A stretch of 64,000 nucleotides of DNA. Source: Nostoc foliaceum FACHB-393 (GTDB taxonomy: Bacteria > Cyanobacteriota > Cyanobacteriia > Cyanobacteriales > Nostocaceae). Made by a program: the position numbers and the translations under genes. The stretch lies in the NCBI RefSeq assembly GCF_014698505.1, contig NZ_JACJTD010000004.1, positions 186,001-250,000 on the forward strand, in the 5' to 3' direction. The notes beneath the pieces were generated by a model. It was given only the letters and a program-made list of their open reading frames with translations. It searched no databases and was not told the DNA's origin. Positions 9,617 to 18,300 of the stretch are shown piece by piece (within the stretch, counting starts at the first letter, position 1; every line of letters starts with the position of its first letter).

Positions 9617-9685
9617 ATTTGTGTCGGGATGCATAGCACGAGACACAAGGCTTCCTTACTTCAATCCCACGTTTTTAAACGTGGG
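9617..9685. repeat. Paired hairpins, possible remnant of an IS200/IS605-like element
   Basis: TTGTGTC...GACACAA (7-base arms, about 9618-9647) is followed by CCCACGTTT TT AAACGTGGG (9666-9685), a 9-pair stem with a 2-base loop. Short perfect hairpins of this type are recognised at the ends of IS200/IS605 elements. No transposase is encoded, so this would be a non-autonomous or decayed element between the convergent bciB and ABC transporter genes. Confidence 0.35.
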
Positions 9686-9718
9686 TTCCCTTCTGCCTCC
9701 TGCCTTCTGAATCCTCAC

Positions 9719-11659
9719 TCAGTTGTAACTACTGGCTTGACGAGTAAACATCAAGTGATACTGTCCGCCTAGTGCCATGAGTTCGTCATGAGTACCTACC
9801 TCGATAATTTCACCGTGTTCTAGTACTACTACTCGATCTGCTAGTTTTGCCAGAGCGAGGCGATGGCTGACTACAACGGCTATTCTCCGCTTCGCCAGGG
9901 TACGCAAAATGTTGTAAATCTCATGTTCTGTTTTCGGATCAAGGTTCGCTGTTGGCTCGTCAAGTATGAGTAGTTCGGCTGGAGACAGTCGCAACAAAGC
10001 ACGAGCGATCGCTAATCTTTGCCATTGTCCCCCTGATAAATCAATGCCGCCTTCTAGCTGTTTGCCTAAGAGGGTGTCTAAACCGTGATCTAGCTTCTCA
10101 ATTACTCTAGCTAAACCAGCTTCTGCGATCGCTTCCGTAATAGCGTCATCATCCTGCATTTTAGGTAAATTCCCAAAGGCAACATTCTCGCGCACGGTAG
10201 TCGGGAAGCGAGCGTAATCTTGCATGACTACATCAATCCGCGATCGCAATTCTTCTAACGGGAGCGATAGCAAATCTTGCCCATTCCAAATAATCGCACC
10301 TTGGCTAGGATCATAAAGACGACATAATAGCTTTGCTAATGTGGTCTTACCAGCACCATTCTCACCCACCAGTACAATCATCTCGTTGGGGTGAATCGTC
10401 AGGTTGATATTTTTTAAGATTGGGCGATCGCTGTTGGGATAGGTAAAGGATAGATTTTCGATGTAAATACCTGTCTGCGCTGCTTCATCCTCAGTTGCAT
10501 TCAGTCCTGATAAAGCTTGCCGATGATGATTCCCATTTCTTTGAAAGTTCTGATTGTTAGCAGCCGATTCCCTGACTTCTCCCCATGCCTTTGTGACTGA
10601 CTTTGATTGCAACTCTGAATGAGAACGGAATAATTGCGGCTCTAATTCCAAAAGTTGGAAAATGGGCGTTGTTGCCAGTGCAATATTATATAACTCTGAC
10701 CCGCCAGACATCAAATTATCTAAACTTCGACGCACTTCTAAAATTACCCCAGTGTAAAGTGCCAAATCCCCTAAACTATGGGTTCCACCTAGCACTCCCT
10801 GAACTACGTACACATAAGGTAACGCAAAGCCTAAGCCACTGAGCAAAGACCAACCAATAACCGCCGTTGTCCCGCGACGGCGAATCTGTTCCATTGCTTT
10901 AAAAATGGTACGGTAAAGTCTGTGCCAACGTTCTAATAGTAAGGGTTGTAGGCTAAACAAGCGTATTTCTTTGGCGTATGTCTCTCCAGTTAAAACCGTT
11001 TTATATAAGTTCATTTCCCGAAGAACACTCGCTTGGGTTTTTTCTACTCTCCAAACTTGCTTACGGTATTTCCTTTCGACATACATAGCAGGGGTAACGC
11101 AGATAAATAAAATTAGTGGTACCCACCAAGCAAGAGACACCGAAAGCAGTATAGCTGGAATAAAGATAAAAATTCCCTCTAACATTGTCACCAGCCTAAG
11201 ACAAAGCTCCGGAAGTCGTTGTACTCCCTTTTCGGTAAGCTGCACCAAATTTAGCAAATCGGGTGTTTCAAACAGAGCAATATCTTCAAAAGTGGCAACC
11301 TTCTCAATCACTTGTCCTTGGATAAAGCCTGTAATGCGATCGCGCAGGGAAGTATATACAAAGCTATTGATGTTAGCGATCGCATCACTCACCAAATTTA
11401 CCAGCAGTGAACCTGCAATACTGGAGAGTAGCAGAGGTTGAGAAAGTATCAGGGCGATCGCATTCTGCGTTGTCCCCGTGCTCAATAAGCGAGTAATTTC
11501 ATCAATTATCACCTTGTTGAGCCAAATAGCGATCGCTGGGCCTGCACCACCCAGTAATGTCAAAATTGCCACATAGCGTAGCTCCTTTGGAACTACTTGC
11601 ATCACCGTCGCCACACTCCGGCGAAATGCTTGGAATGGAGAAATTTCAATTATTTGCAT
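9719..11659 (-). CDS. ABC transporter, fused permease-ATPase (type I exporter)
   Basis: About 646 residues. An N-terminal membrane domain of about 340 residues with roughly six hydrophobic segments (for example YVAILTLLGGAGPAIAIWL, WWVPLILFICVTPAMYV) is followed by a nucleotide-binding domain with Walker A GENGAGKTTLAK, signature LSGGQWQRLAIARALL, Walker B ELLILDEPTANLD and the switch His in VVVSHR. This is a half-transporter that would dimerise and export an unknown substrate. A linker of about 40 polar residues separates the domains. The ATG at 11659 is preferred over an upstream TTG at 11686. No biosynthetic partner genes are adjacent. Confidence 0.88.
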   Translation of the reverse strand: MQIIEISPFQAFRRSVATVMQVVPKELRYVAILTLLGGAGPAIAIWLNKVIIDEITRLLSTGTTQNAIALILSQPLLLSSIAGSLLVNLVSDAIANINSFVYTSLRDRITGFIQGQVIEKVATFEDIALFETPDLLNLVQLTEKGVQRLPELCLRLVTMLEGIFIFIPAILLSVSLAWWVPLILFICVTPAMYVERKYRKQVWRVEKTQASVLREMNLYKTVLTGETYAKEIRLFSLQPLLLERWHRLYRTIFKAMEQIRRRGTTAVIGWSLLSGLGFALPYVYVVQGVLGGTHSLGDLALYTGVILEVRRSLDNLMSGGSELYNIALATTPIFQLLELEPQLFRSHSELQSKSVTKAWGEVRESAANNQNFQRNGNHHRQALSGLNATEDEAAQTGIYIENLSFTYPNSDRPILKNINLTIHPNEMIVLVGENGAGKTTLAKLLCRLYDPSQGAIIWNGQDLLSLPLEELRSRIDVVMQDYARFPTTVRENVAFGNLPKMQDDDAITEAIAEAGLARVIEKLDHGLDTLLGKQLEGGIDLSGGQWQRLAIARALLRLSPAELLILDEPTANLDPKTEHEIYNILRTLAKRRIAVVVSHRLALAKLADRVVVLEHGEIIEVGTHDELMALGGQYHLMFTRQASSYN

Positions 11660-12221
11660 ATGTTTTAAAGTAGCAAATAATAGCAAAATTCCCAGGCAGA
11701 AGTTGTGATCTCAATTTAAATGATCACTAAGTGCGGCCAGCGATCGCACTGTTATCAAGCTAAGAGCAGACATTAGCGTAGGCGTATCCCGCCACAGATA
11801 TCGCACTGAAACAAAATTTTGATAATTGGGCGACAATTTTCCGAAATTGCTAACTTAAGTTTGGTAGTTATTACCAGAACAGTGAATAATAAATAACTTC
11901 TATAAATAGCCTTGGGGGAATATGGCCCCACAAAAACCTGGTCTTCGTGACCGGGTTTTTTGGCATGGCTGAAATATCTAGATGATGTAGGAATCTACCT
12001 CAGACTGTAGCCGCCTTCCAAGGGCAAGGATCGGATAGCATTGGTTATAACTCAATACAGTTCAGATAAGACAAAAACACTTGTAGAGACGGCGATTTAT
12101 CGCGTCTCGAAAACCCAAAATTTTATACCAGTAGCGCTTAACTCAACCGTATTGCTCTATAGGACATTAAGGTCTCCGAGTGACATCCCCTCTCCGTTTC
12201 GGAGAGGGGGCGAGGGTGAGA
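11660..12221. other. Intergenic region with a candidate small RNA and repeats
   Basis: The gap between two minus-strand genes holds a plus-strand promoter-like box and terminator (see 11901-11961), a segment with GTAGAGACGGCGATTTATCG that resembles 41910-41930, and the palindromic repeat CCCTCTCCGTTTCGGAGAGG near 12187. No reading frame here looks real. Confidence 0.5.
11901..11961 (+). ncRNA. Candidate small RNA ending in a strong bidirectional terminator
   Basis: TATAAAT (11901-11907) could be a -10 box. About six bases later a transcript would start near 11913, fold TGGGG/CCCCA (11913-11930), pass an unpaired CAAAAA and end in ACCTGGTC-TTCGT-GACCGGGT (11936-11956) followed by six T. The A-run on the other side gives a T-run on the minus strand, so the hairpin may also terminate the R3H/AAA gene that ends at 12222. 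It has the two-hairpin shape of cyanobacterial Yfr RNAs but lacks the Yfr1 ACUCCUCACAC motif. The terminator is clear; an independent RNA is inference. Confidence 0.45.
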
Positions 12222-13955
12222 TTACGCCGGATAAATCCGTAATCTTCGATTTGGTTCTTCACCAAAACTATGCGACTTGAGGCGATAATGTTCTACCAAC
12301 TCATGTTGCATTTTGCGGACTTGGGGAGAACGCGGCAATAACTCGACTGGCTGTCCTTTAGGAATCACAATTTGCTCAACAGCAAGTCTGGCTTCTTCCA
12401 AGGCATCCATCTCATCATCGCTACCGTTGTGCAAAAACAGTTGCAGTTCTCGGTCATCGGCCATTTCTGGGTCGTCCATGTTCAGCAACCGCCGCAAACC
12501 ACGGGTAATTTGGGGAATGGTGCTGGACTTAATCATGTGGATGGGTACATGACGGGCTTTGGCCATTTGGCGTAATTTGGCGTGGTTTTTGACGTGCGAT
12601 CGCAGTGCTAAAATTGCATCAGCACTATCTATATCTTTTGTCAATACCACGGGTAAAGTTAGCACGCTAATTACCTGTTCCAATTGGTGGCGGCTAACCC
12701 CATAGGGGTAAACGTGCAGTGGCAAATCCTCACCATTGGGCCCTGGCTGTCTGGTAGCAGCATCCAAATCAATGCTCTCAGAATAATTGAAGGATTCATC
12801 GAGCAAACGATCAAATTCACTGCGTCCAGTAACCCGCTCTACAGGCAATTGCGGCAGTGCTACCATTTGTCCAGATGAACGCCAGCCATTAGACGGTCGC
12901 GCCGGTGGAAAAGAATCCTCCACTGTCCCTAGCTGCCCACCGCGACCGTTGACAACAGCTAACTGCCTTGTAACAGCGACTTTGCCGTGGTCATCAACGG
13001 TTCTCGTTTGTGGGGTAGGCTGACGACCCCGCAGCAGATTATCTACTGTGTCAGCAACACTTTCGTGTATTGTCCAACGTTGGCGTTCCAACATTTCCAC
13101 AGCAATTTCGAAGGTAGGAGGGGCTTTCCGCTCTAAAACAGTCTTTTGAGAACCTCGGCGTCTGGCTTCATCGTCTCCCAGTGTCACAGCTTGGATACCC
13201 CCAACTAAATCAGCCAGGGTGGGGTTTTTAATCAGGTTTTCGATCTGATTTCCGTGAGCAGTACCTACCAACTGTACGCCCCGTTCTGCAATGGTACGGG
13301 CCGCTAAAGCTTCCAGTTCCGTGCCAATTTCATCAATGACAATGACTTCTGGCATGTGGTTCTCCACTGCCTCAATCATTACCTGATGTTGTTGATCTGG
13401 ATGAGCCACTTGCATCCGCCGAGCACGACCAATGGCGGGATGGGCAACATCACCATCCCCAGCGATTTCGTTGGAGGTGTCAATAATCACTACTCGCTTA
13501 TGCAAATCATCCGCCAAAACACGGGCAATTTCCCGTAAGGCAGTAGTTTTGCCCACGCCTGGACGCCCCAGCATGAGAATCGATTTACCAGTTTCTACCA
13601 AATCGCGGATCATGCCAATGGTTCCGAATACCGCTCGACCAACCCGGCAGGTCAAGCCAATAATCTTACCCGTGCGGTTGCGGATGGCGCTGATCCGATG
13701 CAAAGTTTGCTCAATTCCTGCCCGATTATCTCCGCCAAAGATTCCGACTCGTTGAATGCAATCATCTATCTGTTCTTGAGTAACGGGTACTTCGCTCAGA
13801 TACTCAGCTTGATTAGGAAAGCGAGCCTCTGGGCGACGACCCAAATCCAAGACCACTTCTACTAAACTATCTCGTTTGGGATGACTCTCTAGTACTTGTC
13901 GCAGGTCTTGGGGCAAAATGTCTAATAACTTTTGGAGATCGTCTGTAATCGTCAT
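12222..13955 (-). CDS. R3H domain AAA ATPase (Ycf45 / Slr0374 type)
   Basis: A 577-residue cytosolic protein. Walker A is LGRPGVGKTTALREIARV (near residue 130) and Walker B VIVIDEIGTELEALAARTIAERG; the fold is that of the SpoIIIAA/Ycf45 ATPases. The C-terminal 40 residues form an R3H single-stranded nucleic acid-binding motif (RKMQHELVEHYRLKSHSFGEEPNRRL). I use ATG 13955 (MTITDDLQKLLDILPQDLR), where family similarity begins; a longer frame to 14087 would overlap ldpA by 47 bases and adds an unrelated N-terminus. It is followed by no gene on its strand for over 500 bases and lies just downstream of ldpA. Function in cyanobacteria is poorly defined, probably RNA metabolism or stress. Confidence 0.88.
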   Translation of the reverse strand: MTITDDLQKLLDILPQDLRQVLESHPKRDSLVEVVLDLGRRPEARFPNQAEYLSEVPVTQEQIDDCIQRVGIFGGDNRAGIEQTLHRISAIRNRTGKIIGLTCRVGRAVFGTIGMIRDLVETGKSILMLGRPGVGKTTALREIARVLADDLHKRVVIIDTSNEIAGDGDVAHPAIGRARRMQVAHPDQQHQVMIEAVENHMPEVIVIDEIGTELEALAARTIAERGVQLVGTAHGNQIENLIKNPTLADLVGGIQAVTLGDDEARRRGSQKTVLERKAPPTFEIAVEMLERQRWTIHESVADTVDNLLRGRQPTPQTRTVDDHGKVAVTRQLAVVNGRGGQLGTVEDSFPPARPSNGWRSSGQMVALPQLPVERVTGRSEFDRLLDESFNYSESIDLDAATRQPGPNGEDLPLHVYPYGVSRHQLEQVISVLTLPVVLTKDIDSADAILALRSHVKNHAKLRQMAKARHVPIHMIKSSTIPQITRGLRRLLNMDDPEMADDRELQLFLHNGSDDEMDALEEARLAVEQIVIPKGQPVELLPRSPQVRKMQHELVEHYRLKSHSFGEEPNRRLRIYPA

Positions 13956-14040
13956 GCTTTCTATGGTGACGTTTTTAGAGATAGCGAGGACATTTGCGTG
14001 CAGGAGAAACCGCCCTGGATAATTTCCAAAGAACGAGCGA

Positions 14041-15201
14041 TTAGCGCTCCTGCTGTGATTTGATCTGGGAAACGAGAGAATGGGCAAGTTCTACAGCTTG
14101 CCAAAGTAATGTATCATCTTCTTCTAGACTAAGATTCGCCTTCATATTAATGTTACTTACCTCCTTATTCTCTAACTGTTCGAGAATTGGTGACAGCAGT
14201 ACACGGGCGTAGCTACCGTAGGCGATCCCGGCGATGGAGGCAGGGGAGCAGGGAGCAGGGAGTAGGGGGGAAGACTTTTCTCCTCTGTCCCCCGCCCCCT
14301 GCCGCTCCGCCTCTTTAAGCAGTCCCATTGCCTTTAACTTAGCAACGGTATAGCTATTAGTGCCGCCTGCTAACTGCACATATCCCGGTAATTTAGCTGC
14401 CAAAACTTTTTGCCCTAATTTCACCGCGGCTATTGTAGTACCATCGCCAATATCACCGCTCATGGGGCGGCCGTCGGTTTGCCAAATTAAAGCACTCTTG
14501 AGTGGGGCAATCAGGTCATATATTGCTCTTAGGTAGTCAGTCATCCCCTCGCCATCGGGACAGCTGATGGCTAGTAACTTTAGTTGATCTGCCCACGGTG
14601 AAATTGCTTGCCACAATCGCTCAAATTCTGCCAACCGCCCTACTTGTGTATGGATTTCTACGGCATCTACTCCCGTTGACATTACCAATGGCGCGATCGC
14701 TCCCGGCGTTGACACATACGATGATGTATAAATTATATCGTATGGACAAATTGGGATGCAACGACCGCAGCCATAGCACTTTTCGGATACTACTCCCGAG
14801 AAGTCTTCTTTTATACTGTTAAACACAATTGCTTGTGCCGGACAAATCCGTTCACAGGGTCTAGGGCAGTCTGTAGGACACTCAGTAGGATGAAATTCTG
14901 CTTTCCGAAAATGGGGGTCTTCTCCATCGTTCAGGCTGACCATCAAGAAGGGTGAGTTGCCTTTGTAGTCAAAGCCTCGCTTTTGGGCATCCCTAGCCAG
15001 AGATTTGGCTACTTGTAGCCCTGCTTGCGCTGCTGCAATCACTGCTGGATCAGCTGCAACATCTATGCAGTCAGCGCCCGCCAAAGTATAGGCTAACGTT
15101 AAACTTCTGACTACCGGCAAATGTTGGAAGCTGGCTCCGCAGATAAGCTTGAACCAGTGACCTTGTTTGAGAGATTGTAAAGGGGCGAACAGATCAGTCA
15201 C
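14041..15201 (-). CDS. ldpA: Circadian clock input iron-sulfur protein LdpA
   Basis: LdpA senses the cell's redox state and adjusts circadian period with light in Synechococcus. The 386 residues carry two [4Fe-4S] ligand sets: CPTDCPRPCERICP (near residue 107) and CYGCGRCIPICPYD (near residue 142), typical of the family. A stretch of about 21 residues near 303-325 (ERQGAGDRGEKSSPLLPAPC) is encoded by a purine-rich dispersed repeat at about 14232-14312 and looks like an in-frame insertion. ldpA is transcribed first, followed after 85 bases by the R3H/AAA ATPase gene, so the two are probably one operon. Confidence 0.9.
   Translation of the reverse strand: MTDLFAPLQSLKQGHWFKLICGASFQHLPVVRSLTLAYTLAGADCIDVAADPAVIAAAQAGLQVAKSLARDAQKRGFDYKGNSPFLMVSLNDGEDPHFRKAEFHPTECPTDCPRPCERICPAQAIVFNSIKEDFSGVVSEKCYGCGRCIPICPYDIIYTSSYVSTPGAIAPLVMSTGVDAVEIHTQVGRLAEFERLWQAISPWADQLKLLAISCPDGEGMTDYLRAIYDLIAPLKSALIWQTDGRPMSGDIGDGTTIAAVKLGQKVLAAKLPGYVQLAGGTNSYTVAKLKAMGLLKEAERQGAGDRGEKSSPLLPAPCSPASIAGIAYGSYARVLLSPILEQLENKEVSNINMKANLSLEEDDTLLWQAVELAHSLVSQIKSQQER
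14232..14312. repeat. Dispersed purine-rich repeat inside ldpA
   Basis: GAGGCAGGGGAGCAGGGAGC followed by a pyrimidine arm CTCTGTCCCCCGCCCCCTGC is the same repeat type as at 381-475, here inside the ldpA reading frame. Confidence 0.65.
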
Positions 15202-15353
15202 ACTTCTATTATGCGTTTATGCAACTAAAAATAGTAGTCTGTGATCAAGAAAAAGTCCGGATTTCCTGATTCAGTGATTGTGGCATGGGGCATAGGTCAA
15301 TAAAAGTTTTCTTTGGCTGCTTGCTCCCCAGCTTTCTTAGGAGGTCGATATAC

Positions 15354-18300
15354 ATGACAGTTCATGCAACACCTGTATTTTTTGTGGAAGACTCTGCTGA
15401 AGACAGAGTTTTATATAGACGCTTCCTAGAACAGGACGATCGCTACACCTACAATATTTACGAATTTGAGTCTGGGGAGAAGGCACTACAAGGCTGCCAA
15501 TGGAAAACACCGGATGTAATTCTATTGGACTACCAATTGCCAGATACAGACGGGCTGGAATTTCTCAATAAGCTACACAGGCAAACCCGGAGTAGTCAGA
15601 TTTCAGTGATCCTGCTGATTGGACAGGAGGATGAGAAGATCGCAGTCCAAGTCATCAAGAATGGAGTACAGGATTATCTAGTCAAAGGAAAACTGACCCC
15701 TGAGAGTTTCCGCCAAGCGGTTCATGGGGCGATCGAGCGGATACAGCTAACGCGGCAGCTAGAACAGCAGCAAGAAAGCACTGCCAAATTACCTCAAAGC
15801 GATCGCCGATTCCGCGCTATCTTCAATAATACTTTCCAATTCACAGGTTTACTGACACCGGATGGTACTTTACTAGAAGCAAACCAGACTGCGCTAAGTT
15901 TTGGCGGACTTAAGCTTGGAGATGTGATCAATCGCCCTTTTTGGGAAGCACACTGGTGGATGATTTCACCTCAAACTCAAGAAAAATTAAGACAAGCGAT
16001 CACCCGTGCTGCTCAAGGAGAGTTTATCCGCTATGAAGTTGATGTTTTAGGTGCAAATAACCGAGTAGCAACAATCGATTTCTCACTGCGTCCGCTTCTA
16101 GACGATACAGGTAAAGTCATTTTGTTGATTCCAGAAGGAAGAGATATCACCGAACAGCAAGTTGCACTACGCAATGTCTACGACGAGCTGCGCTTACGCC
16201 AAAAAGCAGAAGAAACCTTGCGGCAAACTGAAGAACGTTGGCAGTTAGCGATCGCAGGTACTAATGAGGCAATTTGGGATTGGGACATATCTACTAATCA
16301 AACCTTCCGGTCTGCCCGTTGGTTCACAATGTTGGGATATAAACCCAACGAAATTAGCGATCGCGATGATGAGTGGAGTATTCGCATTCATCCTGATGAC
16401 TACACAAGAGTAATGGCTGCACAAGAGGCTTATTTGCTCCAGCAAGTTGCAGATTATAACGTCGAATATCGTCTCCGGTGCAAGAATGGCAGCTACCGAT
16501 GGTTTCAATCGCGGGCAAAAGCTATCTGGAATGAACAAGGAAATCCAGTTCGATTGGTCGGTTCACTTGCAGACATTAGCGAACGTAAACAAGCTGAGGA
16601 AAAACTCCAACAAAGTGAAGCGCAGCTAGCCACTACTCAACAGATCGCCCATGTCGGCAGTTGGGAATGGAACTTAGAAACGAAAAAGCGCTGCTGGTCA
16701 ATGGAAACTTTTCGCATATTTGGTCTAAATCCAACTCAAAGCGAACCCACCCAGGCAGAATTCCTCCAGCTGGTTCACCCAGAGGATCGAGCACTGTTCC
16801 AGACCAATTTTGAACGAGCGATTGCCCAAGAAACCCCTTTTAATATTGAGTATCGAATTGTCCGACCCGATGGTTCGGTGCGCTACCTTGAGGCTAAAGC
16901 AGAGATAGCTTATAACGCTCAAGGGCAGCCAGTTAAGTTGTTAGGATCTGTCCTAGATATTACACAACGTAAACAAACCGAGTTAGAAATCATCCGCAGT
17001 CGTGACTTGCTAGAAGCTATCTATAATGAATCCGCCGATGCCCTATTTTTAGTAGATGTAGAAACATTATTGACCACTGACTGTAATGATCGAGCAGTGA
17101 AGCTATTTGCAGCCTCTAGCAAAGCTGAACTCATTAATATTGAAGGTCAAACGCTGCAAAAGCAACAGTTCACCCCTGATGAGTTAACCTCCATAACCGA
17201 AGAAATTAACCAGCAAGGGTTTTGGAGTCGAGAAATTGAATATGTCACCAAGCAGGGCAATTCCTTTTGGGGAAACATAGCAGCCAAACAAGTCACGGTT
17301 GCTGGCAATGTGATGCACCTAATACGAGTCACGGATATCACTGCGCGTAAACGTGTCGAAGAAGATCACAAACTGGCAGAAATAGCTCTCCGAGAAAGTG
17401 AAGAGAGATTACAATTAGCCCTAGAAGCTTCTGGGGATGGTTTATGGGACTGGAATATTCTCACTGGAGAGGTGTATTACAGCCCCCGCTATTTAGAAAT
17501 GCTTGGATACAGCTTTGATGAGCTTCCCCAGGATTTGAGTACTTGGAAGCGATTAGTTCATCCAGACGATCTGCCTTGGGTTGAGAAAATCTTGACAGTT
17601 CACCTAAAGGATAGTTCAGTACCTTACAAATTTGACTATCGACTCCGAACCCAGTCTGGCGAATACAAATGGATTGCCAACTACGGCAAAGTTGTCATGC
17701 GAGATGAACAGGGTAAACCTTTGCGGATGACTGGTACTCATCGGGATATCAGCGATGTCTACGATGAGCTTCGCTTACGCAAAGAAACCGAAGCAGCCTT
17801 AGCTAGAAGTGAAGAACAACTGAGACTAACCTTGGAATTTAACCACATTGGTACTTGGGATTGGAATGTTCAAACAGGAGAAGTCCTCTGGAACGACAAC
17901 CATTTTCACTTGCTAGGGTTGGAGCCAGAAATATTAACTGCGAAGTATCAGCTATGGCGTAATTCTATTCATCCAGAGGATGTTGACCGAGTTGAGCAGG
18001 CTTTACTCTACGCGCTGGTACAACATACTAACTATGAAGCTGAATATCGAGTAATTTACCCCGATGGCAGTGTTCACTGGCTCACTGGCAAAGGACGCGG
18101 CGTTTACAACGAAGCAGGCGAACCTGTAAGGATGCTGGGTGTTATCATCGATATCAGCGGTCAGAAACAAGCCGAAGCAGCTCTGCGAGAAAGTGAAGCC
18201 CGGTTCCAGGCATTTATGAACAACAGCCCAGTGCTAGCTTGGATTACCAATATTGAGGGGCGTGTACTTTACTTAAATCAAACATACCTGCGGACATTTA

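Noticed and set aside
9617..9685. Hairpin pair considered as a tRNA or riboswitch
   Set aside because: No cloverleaf, no TTCRA loop and no conserved riboswitch core; hairpins fit a transposon end better.
10971..11441. 156-residue frame antisense to the ABC transporter gene
   Set aside because: It lies wholly within a well-supported gene on the other strand and has no recognisable motif.
13956..14087. N-terminal extension of the R3H/AAA ATPase
   Set aside because: It overlaps ldpA by 47 bases and is not family-like; ATG 13955 is the better start.
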